Assembly (NCBI RefSeq): GCF_002608075.1 | Contig: NZ_LAHA01000041.1 | Location: 1 to 64,000, forward strand | DNA from: Nostoc linckia z4 | GTDB taxonomy: Bacteria; Cyanobacteriota; Cyanobacteriia; Cyanobacteriales; Nostocaceae | DNA: 64,000 nt | Reading direction: 5' to 3' | Shown: in pieces, positions 54,345 to 62,829 of the stretch | Position numbering within the stretch: position 1 is the first letter of the stretch | Layout of the letters: the number at the start of each line of letters is the position of its first letter | Translations under genes and position numbers: made by a program | Notes under the pieces: model-generated | The model's database searches: none | What the model was told of the DNA's origin: nothing | The model's input: the letters and a program-made list of their open reading frames with translations, nothing else

Positions 54345-55277
54345 TCAAATAGATTTTAGTTCCTCTATCACTACATCCAGTTCCTTCACTCGCTGAGTAT
54401 TACCCAAGGTTTTATGACTATCTCGCGCTTGGTTAAACCATTTTATAGCTGCTTTCTCGTCACCAATTTCTATATATAACTCTCCCAAAGCTGTGGAAAT
54501 CTGTGCTTGTTCTGGGATATCTCGTGCTGCGATCGCTAGTTGAACAGCTTGAAGATAGTTCAATTCCGCTTCCATATTAACACCTGTTTCCCAGTAAAGT
54601 TCACCGAGTTTTTTATATAAAGCAGCTTCTTTAATACCACTAGCTATTATTTTTTCTAGTGTATCAATTGCCTCAGCTTTCAATCCAAATCCACTGTAAA
54701 TGTAAGCAGTTGCTAACGCTTTATTCTTATCTGTAAGTTCTTGATTATCTAGTATTGCTTTCACAATCCCTACTTCTGGTGTTGGCAATAATCTGAACCC
54801 TTGCTGAGATGCTTCTTCATCTTGGGATGATTTGCCATTATCAGCTGTGATAATTAGCAAATATTCCACACCTGGTTCTAGTTTAGGTTCTCCAGCATAT
54901 ATAGTCTCATTTTGCTCGGTTGTAGTTTGCCAAATTGTTTTGTCACCCTTAACCAAGCTAGCTGTGTACTGTTTAACCCCAAGGGGAGAATTCCAACGCA
55001 GCTTTGGTTTATTACTTAAAAGTAAAGTATGGCGGGGACTAATCAAATAAGGGATATTTGCTAAACTGGGGTCACGCGGATCGCCAGTCCTAGCGCGTCT
55101 GCATGTGCTACTTTGGGCAAGTATTATCTGAGGTCGCTCAAAGCCAAATGCTGTGTGAATATTAGGTAGTGCTGTTAACATTACCAAAAACAATAAAATA
55201 CCTGCAAACCAAACAAAAGTTTTGGTAATTATGCTTTTTTGTTTCCATTTTTTTAGTAGTTCTTGCAACTTCATCAC
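54345..55277 (-). CDS. Membrane-anchored TPR protein (DUF928-like)
   Basis: A 310-residue protein with a signal anchor ('TFVWFAGILLFLVMLTALPNIHTAF', about 20-44), then an extracytoplasmic part that follows the DUF928 pattern ('RRARTGDPRDPSLANIPYLISPRHTLLLSNKPKLRWNSPLGVKQYTASLVKG ... TIYAGEPKLEPGVEYLLIITADNG') and a C-terminal helical TPR-like region (about 185-305). DUF928 genes accompany CHAT-TPR proteins in many cyanobacteria; function unknown. Its start overlaps the stop of the kinase gene by 4 bases (ATGA), so the two are translationally coupled. Confidence 0.8.
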   Translation of the reverse strand: MMKLQELLKKWKQKSIITKTFVWFAGILLFLVMLTALPNIHTAFGFERPQIILAQSSTCRRARTGDPRDPSLANIPYLISPRHTLLLSNKPKLRWNSPLGVKQYTASLVKGDKTIWQTTTEQNETIYAGEPKLEPGVEYLLIITADNGKSSQDEEASQQGFRLLPTPEVGIVKAILDNQELTDKNKALATAYIYSGFGLKAEAIDTLEKIIASGIKEAALYKKLGELYWETGVNMEAELNYLQAVQLAIAARDIPEQAQISTALGELYIEIGDEKAAIKWFNQARDSHKTLGNTQRVKELDVVIEELKSI

Positions 55278-56887
55278 TCAATTCCAGTATTTTTAGATTT
55301 TGTATTCTGTTGTAAAGTAGCTAAAATTTTTCGCGCCTGATTTCTCCATTCATATTCTTCTGGAGTTTTTGGTTCCAAATTAAGGCATTTATGTAAATCA
55401 GGTAGTGCTTGTTGTTTTAGTTGTTGTAATTCTAGAAGCTGGACGTTTAAACAGTAGGCAGAAGGGCGCATAGATGGTATAGTCATTGCCTTTTTAAGAT
55501 AGGTTTGTGCCTCTTCGTAGCGTCCTAATTCCATGTTTGCCCAGCCTAAGTTTTTCAGTATGGCATATTTTGTTTTATCTTCAGAGGCAGAAGGAAGTTC
55601 TTTTTCTAGCAATGATACTGCTTTTAGTGATTGTTTCTGTAGAATATATAATCGCGCTAAATTGTTATATGCATCTACCCAGCCCTGTTTTATAGCTCTT
55701 TTGTATGCCGCTTCTGCTTGATTGAACTTATTTTGGTCTTCGTAAAGTAAACCCAAATTGTAACTAGGTTCTGGCATCTTTGGGTCAAAAATCAACGCTA
55801 AACGATAATACAATTCGGCATTCACCAAATTTTTACTATCAATTCCCAATTCGTTTAGTTCAAAAGCTATATCAGGGGCAGATTTCCACAAATTAAAACC
55901 TGTAAATAATAACAAACTGGTTATTATCCATTGCAATCTACGTTGAAGAGGTTTCTTCTTAGTGATTTTGTGCTTTGTGCCTAAATGACTCAAGCCTGGT
56001 ATTGTAGCAACAAGCTTTGAGAAAAGTGTATTTTGTGTACTTTTTCCTAAGTACTCTAAAATTTCTTGGCAGTTTTGCGATCGCTGTCCGGGGAAAGGAG
56101 CTATTAATTTATCTATCAAGTCTGCAAATTCAGATGAAACTTGTGTTGCATAATCGCGCCATAATAATTCACCAGTTTGGGGATTTTTGGGAAAATCAAG
56201 AGGTGATTTACCAGTGAGTAAATATACAAAGCTGCGTCCCAGCGCGAAAAAATCAGACTGTGGTACGGCGTGTCCCTCTGCTTGTTCTGCTGGCGTGTAA
56301 CCTGGAGAAATCAGGACAGTACCAGTTTCGTGACCTTTTTGTTTTTGGAGGTAACTTTCAGTTACTTCCCGCACCGCACCAAAATCAATCAGCACCAATT
56401 GTCCATCAGGTTTGAGCATGATGTTAGAAGGTTTGATATCACGATGGAAATACTGATGTTGATGCAATTCATTGAGAATTTCTACCAGTTGGATTAACCA
56501 CTCCTGGGCTTTTTGTGTGGTGATGGGTTGATTACCTTGTGCTTTTAACCACTCTTGCAAGTTAGAACCGGGAATTTTCTCCATCACCAAACAGTGCAAC
56601 GGTTCACTGCCTTCAGACCAAGTAAAATACCCATCTGGTTCTACACGGGGAATCCCAGGATGCTGAAGCCGACTCAACAGTTCTGCTTCTCGTTTAAATA
56701 AAGCGATCGCTTTCTGCTTTATAATCGAACTCTGGAAACGCTCTAACTTCAAAACCTTTAATACTTTGGCAACACCGCCATCATCCACTTCAAAAACCTG
56801 ACCGAAACCACCGCCACCAATTTGACAGATAACTCGGTAGCGACCTTGAAGTACTACTCCTGGACGAATCATGGCAGATGTAATCAT
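55274..56887 (-). CDS. Membrane-bound Ser/Thr protein kinase with C-terminal TPRs
   Basis: A 537-residue Hanks-type kinase (about 14-290): Gly-loop 'GGGGFGQVFEV', Lys in 'VAKVLKVLKLERF', Glu in 'REAELLSRL', catalytic loop 'YFHRDIKPSNIML', 'LIDFGAVREV', and activation segment 'GTVLISPGYTPAEQ'. All key residues are present. One transmembrane helix ('LQWIITSLLLFTGFNLW', about 318-336) is followed by five or so TPRs (345-530) that would face the periplasm. It begins 7 bases after the NB-ARC gene, so the two form an operon. The TPR part may sense or bind the exported TPR/CHAT proteins encoded downstream; this is inference. Confidence 0.93.
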   Translation of the reverse strand: MITSAMIRPGVVLQGRYRVICQIGGGGFGQVFEVDDGGVAKVLKVLKLERFQSSIIKQKAIALFKREAELLSRLQHPGIPRVEPDGYFTWSEGSEPLHCLVMEKIPGSNLQEWLKAQGNQPITTQKAQEWLIQLVEILNELHQHQYFHRDIKPSNIMLKPDGQLVLIDFGAVREVTESYLQKQKGHETGTVLISPGYTPAEQAEGHAVPQSDFFALGRSFVYLLTGKSPLDFPKNPQTGELLWRDYATQVSSEFADLIDKLIAPFPGQRSQNCQEILEYLGKSTQNTLFSKLVATIPGLSHLGTKHKITKKKPLQRRLQWIITSLLLFTGFNLWKSAPDIAFELNELGIDSKNLVNAELYYRLALIFDPKMPEPSYNLGLLYEDQNKFNQAEAAYKRAIKQGWVDAYNNLARLYILQKQSLKAVSLLEKELPSASEDKTKYAILKNLGWANMELGRYEEAQTYLKKAMTIPSMRPSAYCLNVQLLELQQLKQQALPDLHKCLNLEPKTPEEYEWRNQARKILATLQQNTKSKNTGIE

Positions 56888-56894
56888 TGCTTAT

Positions 56895-58523
56895 TTACTC
56901 TAATAACAGAAGTAAATTATGTTCTGTGTAACCCATAACTGGGGAGATATTTTCACGTACCTGTGCAAGCAAGTTTTGTAGATGCACTTCCATCACTTTA
57001 GTTCCCATGACTAGGTACAGACGTTCTTTAATCCGTGTGAGGATGAGACGTACTTGTTCTGCTTGGATTTTGTCAGACTCTTGCTGAACTAAGGCGTGGC
57101 TTTTAAGTAACCTAAGTTTTTCAACAGAGTTAGTTGCTATTGCTTCATGGATTTCCTGAACAATTTCTTCTATAAATATACTTGTAGCATACTTCATTAC
57201 AACAGGCTGTAAAGCGAACAAGATGGTAGTATTAGGTGATGCTTGCTCTTTTTCGATCAGCGCCCTTCGTCCCAAGGATTCTAAGACTGGCAACAGTTCC
57301 GAACTCGATACCCCAATTCCTAAGTTTGCTTTTAATTGAGTAAGTGAAAGTGGTTGACGTGCAACTGCTAACCAATAGATGATTGCCTTTTCTAAACTAG
57401 ATAAACGTTCAAAATGTTGATCGAGAAGATTAGCAAAAATATCTCCAATTACTAGAGAACTTTGTCCCATAAATTCAGAAACATTCCCATTAAATAAATC
57501 TTTAATTGTGGTAGCAATAATTTTTAATGCAGCAGGATGACCCCGGTATAGTTGAATTAGTTCATCTAAACCATTTTCTGTGCCAGCAAAGCCTTTTGTA
57601 ACTAAAAGCTGTTTGCCATAGGTTGATTTTAAGCCCTTGATTTGTAGCACTCGCACAGGTAAAGACTCGCCTGCTAGAGTTGCTATTTCTATGGGTTTTT
57701 CTCGACTTAGTAGCAACAAACTGCTTTGGTGGTGTTCCTGTCCCACTCGTTTGAGCAATTCACCATAAAGTTCATAGCCCTGACGATAATAACCAGCTAT
57801 ATCTGCATCTCGGAGAATTGTCTCCCAATCATCAAGTATCAGCAAACAGCGATGAGTTCGTAACGTTTGCAACAAGTGAGATAGTTGAGCATCTATTGTT
57901 GCTGGTATCTCTGTTTTTCGTTCACTCTCGATAAATTCATTGACATCAGTTAGTGCTGTTAATAGAGGTGGTGCATGGCGGAGACTGCGCCAAATCAAAT
58001 ATTCAAATTCACCTTGAATTTGCTCTGCCAGTTTAGCAGCAAGGCTTGTTTTACCAATACCTCCCATACCCAATAATGCCACTAATCGACAGCCATCTTG
58101 AACTATCCATTGGCTAAGGACATCTAGTTCATCAACACGACCAAAGAATACAGATACATCCATAAATTCAGACAAATTTGTATGCTTTGGGATTTGTAAA
58201 TGGCTTGCTTTTGAATTAGTTTTGTTTGTGTGTTTTTCTGGAATTTTTACATTTTGTTTATAGCGTCGTAATACCGCTCTAAAATTACTTTTTGTCACTT
58301 TTTCACCAAAAGCATTTGTGAGCGATCGCCACAATTGAAATCCAACATATTTAATGTATTCCGGCTGATAATCTAAATCTTCTGCAATTTGTTCGTAAGT
58401 TCGTCCTTCCCATATTTTGGAAAACATATCTTGCTGAACATTACTTAAAGATTCTGGTTTCAGAGCAGCTTCTATAATTTCTATAGCTTCGTTAATTGTT
58501 AGAAATGCGTCTTCAGAATTCAT
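56895..58523 (-). CDS. NB-ARC (STAND) ATPase with N-terminal helix-turn-helix domain
   Basis: A 542-residue STAND switch. The N-terminal 90 residues ('LSNVQQDMFSKIWEGRTYEQIAEDLDYQPEYIKYVGFQLWRSLTNAFGEKVTKSNFRAVLRRY') are the sigma-4-like HTH module found in front of many cyanobacterial STAND proteins. NB-ARC follows: 'FFGRVDELDVLSQWI', Walker A 'GMGGIGKTS' (152-160), Walker B 'RCLLILDDWETIL', 'LLLLSREKP' and 'GHPAALKIIATTI'. A winged helix ('LSSLEKAIIYWLAVARQPLSLTQL') comes next. The usual C-terminal sensor repeats (WD40 or TPR) are missing; the TPRs are on separate proteins encoded downstream. First gene of the operon. Confidence 0.92.
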   Translation of the reverse strand: MNSEDAFLTINEAIEIIEAALKPESLSNVQQDMFSKIWEGRTYEQIAEDLDYQPEYIKYVGFQLWRSLTNAFGEKVTKSNFRAVLRRYKQNVKIPEKHTNKTNSKASHLQIPKHTNLSEFMDVSVFFGRVDELDVLSQWIVQDGCRLVALLGMGGIGKTSLAAKLAEQIQGEFEYLIWRSLRHAPPLLTALTDVNEFIESERKTEIPATIDAQLSHLLQTLRTHRCLLILDDWETILRDADIAGYYRQGYELYGELLKRVGQEHHQSSLLLLSREKPIEIATLAGESLPVRVLQIKGLKSTYGKQLLVTKGFAGTENGLDELIQLYRGHPAALKIIATTIKDLFNGNVSEFMGQSSLVIGDIFANLLDQHFERLSSLEKAIIYWLAVARQPLSLTQLKANLGIGVSSSELLPVLESLGRRALIEKEQASPNTTILFALQPVVMKYATSIFIEEIVQEIHEAIATNSVEKLRLLKSHALVQQESDKIQAEQVRLILTRIKERLYLVMGTKVMEVHLQNLLAQVRENISPVMGYTEHNLLLLLE

Positions 58524-58690
58524 GTTTATAAATACATCTTTAGTAGTAACTAACTTTTTATAACTTTGGAAATTTGATTACAAAAAATTATAACTTGAAA
58601 CATTATAACTTTGTATAAATTTTTATCACCGACAATTCAAAAATACTTCCGTATCTTGAATACATAAGTTGAATTCAGGGAAATAACCCA
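58524..58690. promoter_or_regulatory. Divergent promoter region, NB-ARC operon / small exported protein
   Basis: 167 AT-rich bases between genes read in opposite directions. It must carry promoters for both. No operator recognised. Confidence 0.5.
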
Positions 58691-59209
58691 ATGAAAAAAA
58701 TTACAGTTTCTACTTTGAGTGCATTGTTGATGACTTCTTCAGCCCTGTATTTCTCATTACCATCATTAGCTAACACCGCGTCAAGTCTTTCCGATTCTTT
58801 AAAAACACCAACAGTTAGCCAAAAACTAATCATTAGTGTTGCACCCAATTGGAAAGATAAGTTTCCAAAAGTAAAAAATGCCATGATTGCTGAGTTGGAA
58901 GGGCATCTCCAAAAATTAGCTCGTGGTAACCGAGGAAAAGCTTCTGTTGATGTCCTAGAAGTGCGTGGAGCCAAATTATATATAAAGGCAACAATCAGAC
59001 ATCATCATGTTTGGAAAAAGCCTTGGCCTGCGAGTGGATATGTAACTGTCTACAGTCTCACAAATACAATTGAAACCTCATTCGATCCACTCAATCCAAC
59101 TGCAACTCTTGACAAAACCCGCCTTTGCTTTAATTTAGCTCCAAAAATTGGTGGTGGAAAAGTTTGTGTTTCCGCAGGTGACATTGTGAGGATTGTTGCA
59201 TTGCTTTAA
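58691..59209 (+). CDS. Small exported hypothetical protein
   Basis: A 172-residue protein with a classical signal peptide ('KKITVSTLSALLMTSSALYFSLPSLA'). The mature part is basic, has 'LIISVAPNWKDKFPKVKNAMIAELEGHLQKLARGNRG', a His-rich 'IRHHHVWKKPWP' and ends 'LCFNLAPKIGGGKVCVSAGDIVRIVALL' with two Cys that may form a disulfide. I do not recognise the family. It is divergent from the NB-ARC operon. Confidence 0.75.
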   Translation: MKKITVSTLSALLMTSSALYFSLPSLANTASSLSDSLKTPTVSQKLIISVAPNWKDKFPKVKNAMIAELEGHLQKLARGNRGKASVDVLEVRGAKLYIKATIRHHHVWKKPWPASGYVTVYSLTNTIETSFDPLNPTATLDKTRLCFNLAPKIGGGKVCVSAGDIVRIVALL

Positions 59210-59334
59210 TAGTAAAACTGTAGATTAAGTCCTCAAAAATTTAATCTACAGTAGCTAAATTCAAAAACTAGAAAGGAAACAGAAAAACCTTATCTTGCAT
59301 AGTAGTCTGCCAACCCAAAAATGCGCTTGTGACG

Positions 59335-59410
59335 GCTGGGGAAAGGGGAAAGGGAAAAGGGTAAGGGATTTAAACTCTTTCCCCCTTCCTTCTTAACCTT
59401 TACCCCGCCA
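59335..59410. repeat. Purine/pyrimidine inverted repeat
   Basis: 'GGGGAAAGGGGAAAGGGAAAAGGG' followed by 'CTTTCCCCCTTCCTTCTTAACCTTTACCCC', like the elements at 46.2 and 31.6 kb. Lies between two plus-strand small genes. Confidence 0.55.
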
Positions 59411-59547
59411 AGCGAACGAAGGCGAACTAATAGGTTCTTTTTTCTCAATCCAACATATTCAAGACTTTGTTGGGTTTTGCGATCGCTCAATCCAACATAC
59501 TTTTCTACTCAGTTCAATTATTTCCAAAATTCAGGTATACCACATTT

Positions 59548-59931
59548 ATGTCTAGATTCAGAAAAATAATTCCTGTATTCAGTTTAGTTACAATAGGTTT
59601 TCTCTCGGTACAGATTCCGGTTCAAGCTGAAGTACAAACATTAATCACTACAGACAAAAGCAGTTGTTCAGCTATCTCACATCAGAAAATTCAAAAAACT
59701 GGAAATAGCTTCACAAACAGTCTGTATTCAAGACAAATTCAGAGTAACGCTAATAATCCTGAACAGAAAACACAAGAAATCCGTTTTCCAATTAAACAAA
59801 TTTGGTGGTGTGTTAAATGCCAATCAGGTATCAAAAGAAGCGTAAAAGCATACACAGAAGTAGATGCAGGATTTAAAGCATGTGGTGTTCAAAGTTTTAG
59901 TGTAAGGAGAGGTAAATGCCCAGAACAATAA
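59548..59931 (+). CDS. Small Cys-containing exported hypothetical protein
   Basis: From the ATG at 59548 the product is 127 residues with a signal peptide ('FRKIIPVFSLVTIGFLSVQIPVQA'). The mature protein contains five Cys ('DKSSCSAIS', 'WWCVKCQSG', 'FKACGVQ', 'GKCPEQ'), an arrangement for disulfides or metal binding. The 27 codons upstream in frame look non-coding. Family not recognised. Together with the preceding exported protein it may be a secreted small-protein pair. Confidence 0.7.
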   Translation: MSRFRKIIPVFSLVTIGFLSVQIPVQAEVQTLITTDKSSCSAISHQKIQKTGNSFTNSLYSRQIQSNANNPEQKTQEIRFPIKQIWWCVKCQSGIKRSVKAYTEVDAGFKACGVQSFSVRRGKCPEQ

Positions 59932-60645
59932 AGCTGCAAGATATCAGGTCATCTAGAACACCGATTCATTAATAAGTAGGTCAACTTAATTAAACATAAA
60001 ACAATGGTAGTGGACTGACACAGCTAAAATAGTGCATTAATAAACTCTTGTGGGGTGGGCATCTTGCCCGCCCGGACGGGTGAGGACACCCATCCCACAA
60101 TAAAATCTATTGCAACATTTAAGGCTTGCCACGCCACTACAATCTGAATATTGAATCGGTGTTCTAGTTGCTATGTTGCTGGGAGATTGCGCGGCTTGAT
60201 TAACTGTCCCATTGCTACTGTATCTACTCAAACTGAAAAAGTTTTATGCGATCGCCACAGCTATTCAACAAGCGTATTCCCAACTGAGAACAGCAAAAAC
60301 ATAAACTTCATCATCATAAATCTAAAAGCAGGCTCAGGAGCATCAATAACCACTTAGTTATCGAAGAAACTCTAGCTAAAATAAAATTACTTTGTATGAA
60401 AAATTACTTTTATAAAATTTCAATAGTCCTGCTAATCTGTAGTTGTGACAGTGTTATAATTTAAAATCAATAAAATATTGTACTAATTAATACTTTTGTT
60501 GTCTTGGCAAGTAGTCAATAATACCATTGAACATCAGCAGCATTTTTTAAAATTCATCCCTGAGATTCTTTGCTCCCCCCTTACCAGCTGCAACATACAG
60601 TCCTAAACTGAAAATGAGAGTTGAAAGGCAGCTGGGAGAAATTTT
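59932..60645. other. Long intergenic region upstream of glgC
   Basis: 714 bases without a supportable gene. The first part contains the MITE-like element at 59953-60167. The rest (60200-60640) is AT-rich, with the glgC promoter and leader expected between 60400 and 60640; GGGAGA at 60634-60639 is the ribosome binding site for the GTG start. Confidence 0.6.
59953..60167. mobile_element. MITE-like element with 16-bp terminal inverted repeats
   Basis: CTAGAACACCGATTCA (59953-59968) is the exact reverse complement of TGAATCGGTGTTCTAG (60152-60167). In between lies a GC-rich imperfect palindrome ('TGTGGGGTGGGCATC...GACACCCATCCCACA', about 60048-60102). The element is about 215 bases, non-coding, and has no obvious target-site duplication. 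It looks like a small non-autonomous element or its remnant. Confidence 0.6.
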
Positions 60646-61935
60646 GTGAAAAAAGTTTTATCAATCATCCTTGGTGGTGGCGCGGGGACTCGGCTTTATC
60701 CCCTAACCAAACTCCGTGCTAAACCAGCAGTACCAGTGGCGGGGAAATACCGCTTAATCGATATCCCTGTCAGTAACTGCATAAATTCCGAAATATTCAA
60801 AATTTATGTTCTGACACAATTTAACTCAGCTTCCCTGAATCGTCACATTGCGCGTACCTACAACTTTACTGGCTTCAATGAAGGGTTTGTGGAAGTGCTA
60901 GCCGCACAACAAACACCAGAAAACCCTAATTGGTTCCAAGGTACAGCAGATGCGGTGCGTCAGTACCTATGGTTAATGGAAGAATGGGATGTAGACGAAT
61001 ATCTAATTCTCTCAGGCGATCACCTCTACCGTATGGATTATCGCCAGTTTATCCAACGCCATAGAGAAACAGGGGCTGATATTACTCTCTCAGTCATTCC
61101 CATTGATGAGCGTCGCGCCTCAGATTTTGGCTTGATGAAAATTGACAACTCTGGTAGAATAATAGACTTTAGTGAAAAACCGAAAGGTGAAGCGTTAATC
61201 AAAATGCGTGTTGATACAAGCGTTCTGGGATTAACAAAAGAACAAGCCCAAGAACAGCCTTATATCGCTTCGATGGGGATTTATGTCTTTAAAAAAGAAG
61301 TTTTGTTCAAGTTATTGAGAGAGAGTACTGAAAGAACTGATTTTGGCAAAGAAATTATTCCTGATGCCTCAAAAGATTACAACGTTCAAGCTTACCTTTT
61401 TGATGACTACTGGGAAGATATTGGAACAATCGAGGCATTTTATCACGCAAATTTAGCCCTGACTCAGCAGCCCCAGCCACCTTTTAGTTTTTACGACGAA
61501 GAAGCACCAATTTATACCCGCGCTCGTTACTTACCTCCGACCAAACTATTAGATTGCCAAATCACAGAATCAATTATTGGCGAAGGTTGCATTTTAAAAA
61601 ATTGCCGCATTCAACATTCAGTTTTAGGAGTGCGATCGCGTATTGAATCTGGCTGCGTCATCGAAGAATCTTTGCTCATGGGTGCAGACTTCTACCAACC
61701 TTCTGTAGAACGCCAATGTAGTTTAGTCAAAGGTGAAATTCCCGTAGGTATTGGTACCGACACCATCATTCGTGGTGCCATCATCGATAAAAATGCCCGC
61801 ATCGGTCATGATGTGAAAATTATCAACAAAGATAACGTCCAAGAAGCTGACCGCGAAAATCAAGGTTTCTATATCCGTAGTGGGATTGTAGTTGTGCTAA
61901 AAAATGCCGTAATTCCTGATGGAACTATCATTTAA
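60646..61935 (+). CDS. glgC: Glucose-1-phosphate adenylyltransferase (ADP-glucose pyrophosphorylase)
   Basis: Makes ADP-glucose from glucose-1-phosphate and ATP, the committed step of glycogen synthesis; in cyanobacteria activated by 3-phosphoglycerate and inhibited by phosphate. 429 residues, standard length. Visible: nucleotide-binding 'GGGAGTRLYPLTKLRAKPAVPVAGKYRLIDIPVSNCINS', 'WFQGTADAVRQYLW', substrate site 'IASMGIYVFKKEVL ... DFGKEIIP', 'YWEDIGTIEAFY', and a left-handed beta-helix C-terminal domain with 'IIDKNARIGHDVKIINKDNVQEADRENQGFYIRSGIVVV' (activator-binding lysine). The start is GTG, with GGGAGA 6 bases upstream. Confidence 0.98.
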   Translation: MKKVLSIILGGGAGTRLYPLTKLRAKPAVPVAGKYRLIDIPVSNCINSEIFKIYVLTQFNSASLNRHIARTYNFTGFNEGFVEVLAAQQTPENPNWFQGTADAVRQYLWLMEEWDVDEYLILSGDHLYRMDYRQFIQRHRETGADITLSVIPIDERRASDFGLMKIDNSGRIIDFSEKPKGEALIKMRVDTSVLGLTKEQAQEQPYIASMGIYVFKKEVLFKLLRESTERTDFGKEIIPDASKDYNVQAYLFDDYWEDIGTIEAFYHANLALTQQPQPPFSFYDEEAPIYTRARYLPPTKLLDCQITESIIGEGCILKNCRIQHSVLGVRSRIESGCVIEESLLMGADFYQPSVERQCSLVKGEIPVGIGTDTIIRGAIIDKNARIGHDVKIINKDNVQEADRENQGFYIRSGIVVVLKNAVIPDGTII

Positions 61936-62096
61936 TAGTTAAAAGTTAGGAGTTAGAAGTTAGGAGTTAAAAGTTAGGAGTTATGAGTTATGAGTTAGGA
62001 ATTATAAATCAAAATTCTGAATGCTCATCACTTTTAACTCTCAACTCCTCACTCCTCACTCCTCACTCTCAACTCCTCACTCCCCACTCTTCACTT
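61936..62096. repeat. Heptameric STRR arrays (GTTAGGA / CTCCTCA)
   Basis: 'AGTTAGGAGTTAGAAG' units (61936-62000) and then 'CAACTCCTCACTCCTCACTC' (62038-62090), inverted in base composition. The second array is inside the apparent N-terminus of the next gene. Confidence 0.8.
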
Positions 62097-62543
62097 TTAT
62101 TGCTGATTGGTCTTCCAGGTAGTGGTAAATCAACTCTGGCAAAACAATTAGTGGCACAATGCCCCCAGGTGCAACTGATTTCTACAGATGCTATCCGGGG
62201 GCAATTATTTGGTTCCGAAGCTATTCAAGGATCGTGGCTATTAATTTGGCGAGAAGTGGAACGGCAATTTCAACAAGCTATTTCCACCGGTAATACAGCA
62301 ATTTTTGACGCTACCAACGCCCAACGACGCAATCGCCGTGAGGTCATTACCTTAGCGCGTAACCTTGGCTTTGGTCACATTACAGGAATTTGGCTCAATG
62401 TGCCAGTTTGGCTGTGTTTAGCACGTAATAAAAAGCGATCGCGCCAAGTTCCCGAAGAAATTATCTTGCGGATGCACCGTCAACTCCGGGATGCGCCCCC
62501 AAGTCTAGAAGAAGGATTAGACAAGCTGATTCGCTTTCTTTGA
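61983..62543 (+). CDS. P-loop ATPase / zeta-toxin-like small-molecule kinase
   Basis: From about residue 40 this is a compact P-loop kinase: Walker A 'IGLPGSGKST', 'VQLISTDAIRGQLFG', 'AIFDATNAQRRNRREVITLARNLGF', 'ITGIWLNVPVWLCLARNKKRSRQVPEEIILRMHRQL'. This pattern is that of AAA_33/polynucleotide-kinase-like enzymes that phosphorylate nucleotides or small molecules; the substrate is unknown. The first 35 residues ('LTLNSSLLTPHSQLLTPHSSLL') are translated heptamer repeats, so the true start may be TTG at 62100 or the repeat may have replaced the original 5' end. Confidence 0.8.
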   Translation: MSYELGIINQNSECSSLLTLNSSLLTPHSQLLTPHSSLLLLIGLPGSGKSTLAKQLVAQCPQVQLISTDAIRGQLFGSEAIQGSWLLIWREVERQFQQAISTGNTAIFDATNAQRRNRREVITLARNLGFGHITGIWLNVPVWLCLARNKKRSRQVPEEIILRMHRQLRDAPPSLEEGLDKLIRFL

Positions 62544-62544
62544 A

Positions 62545-62670
62545 ATTGGGGGCATTGGGCATTGGTAAGAGGGGGGAGACAAGGGAGAAATATTGCTACC
62601 TTGTCCCCCTTGTCCCCCTTGTCTCCACACCTCCCCACACTCCCCATCTCCCCACTCCCCACTTTTTCAA
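62545..62670. repeat. Repeat-rich spacer before the dnaJ-like gene
   Basis: 286 bases between genes. 'GGGGGCATTGGGCATTGG' (62547-62564) and C-rich 'TTGTCCCCCTTGTCCCCCTTGTC' and 'CCCCACTCCCCATCTCCCCACTCCCC' tracts (62600-62662) fill the first half. An AGGAGG at 62820 begins the next gene's ribosome binding site. Confidence 0.6.
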
Positions 62671-62829
62671 AGTACGGAAATTGCGATCGCCCGGTGAGCA
62701 AGAACCACACTTGATTTTGTATATTGTTTGTTAATTTAAAGTCAGATTCTTTTTGCTTGGCAATTATACCTGGCAAACTAAATATCTCTTATCTTAAAAA
62801 AATAACGGAAAGTTTTATAGGAGGCTGGT

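Noticed and set aside
60037..60357. Short frames on both strands in the spacer before glgC
   Set aside because: They run through the MITE-like element and AT-rich leader and have no coding features.
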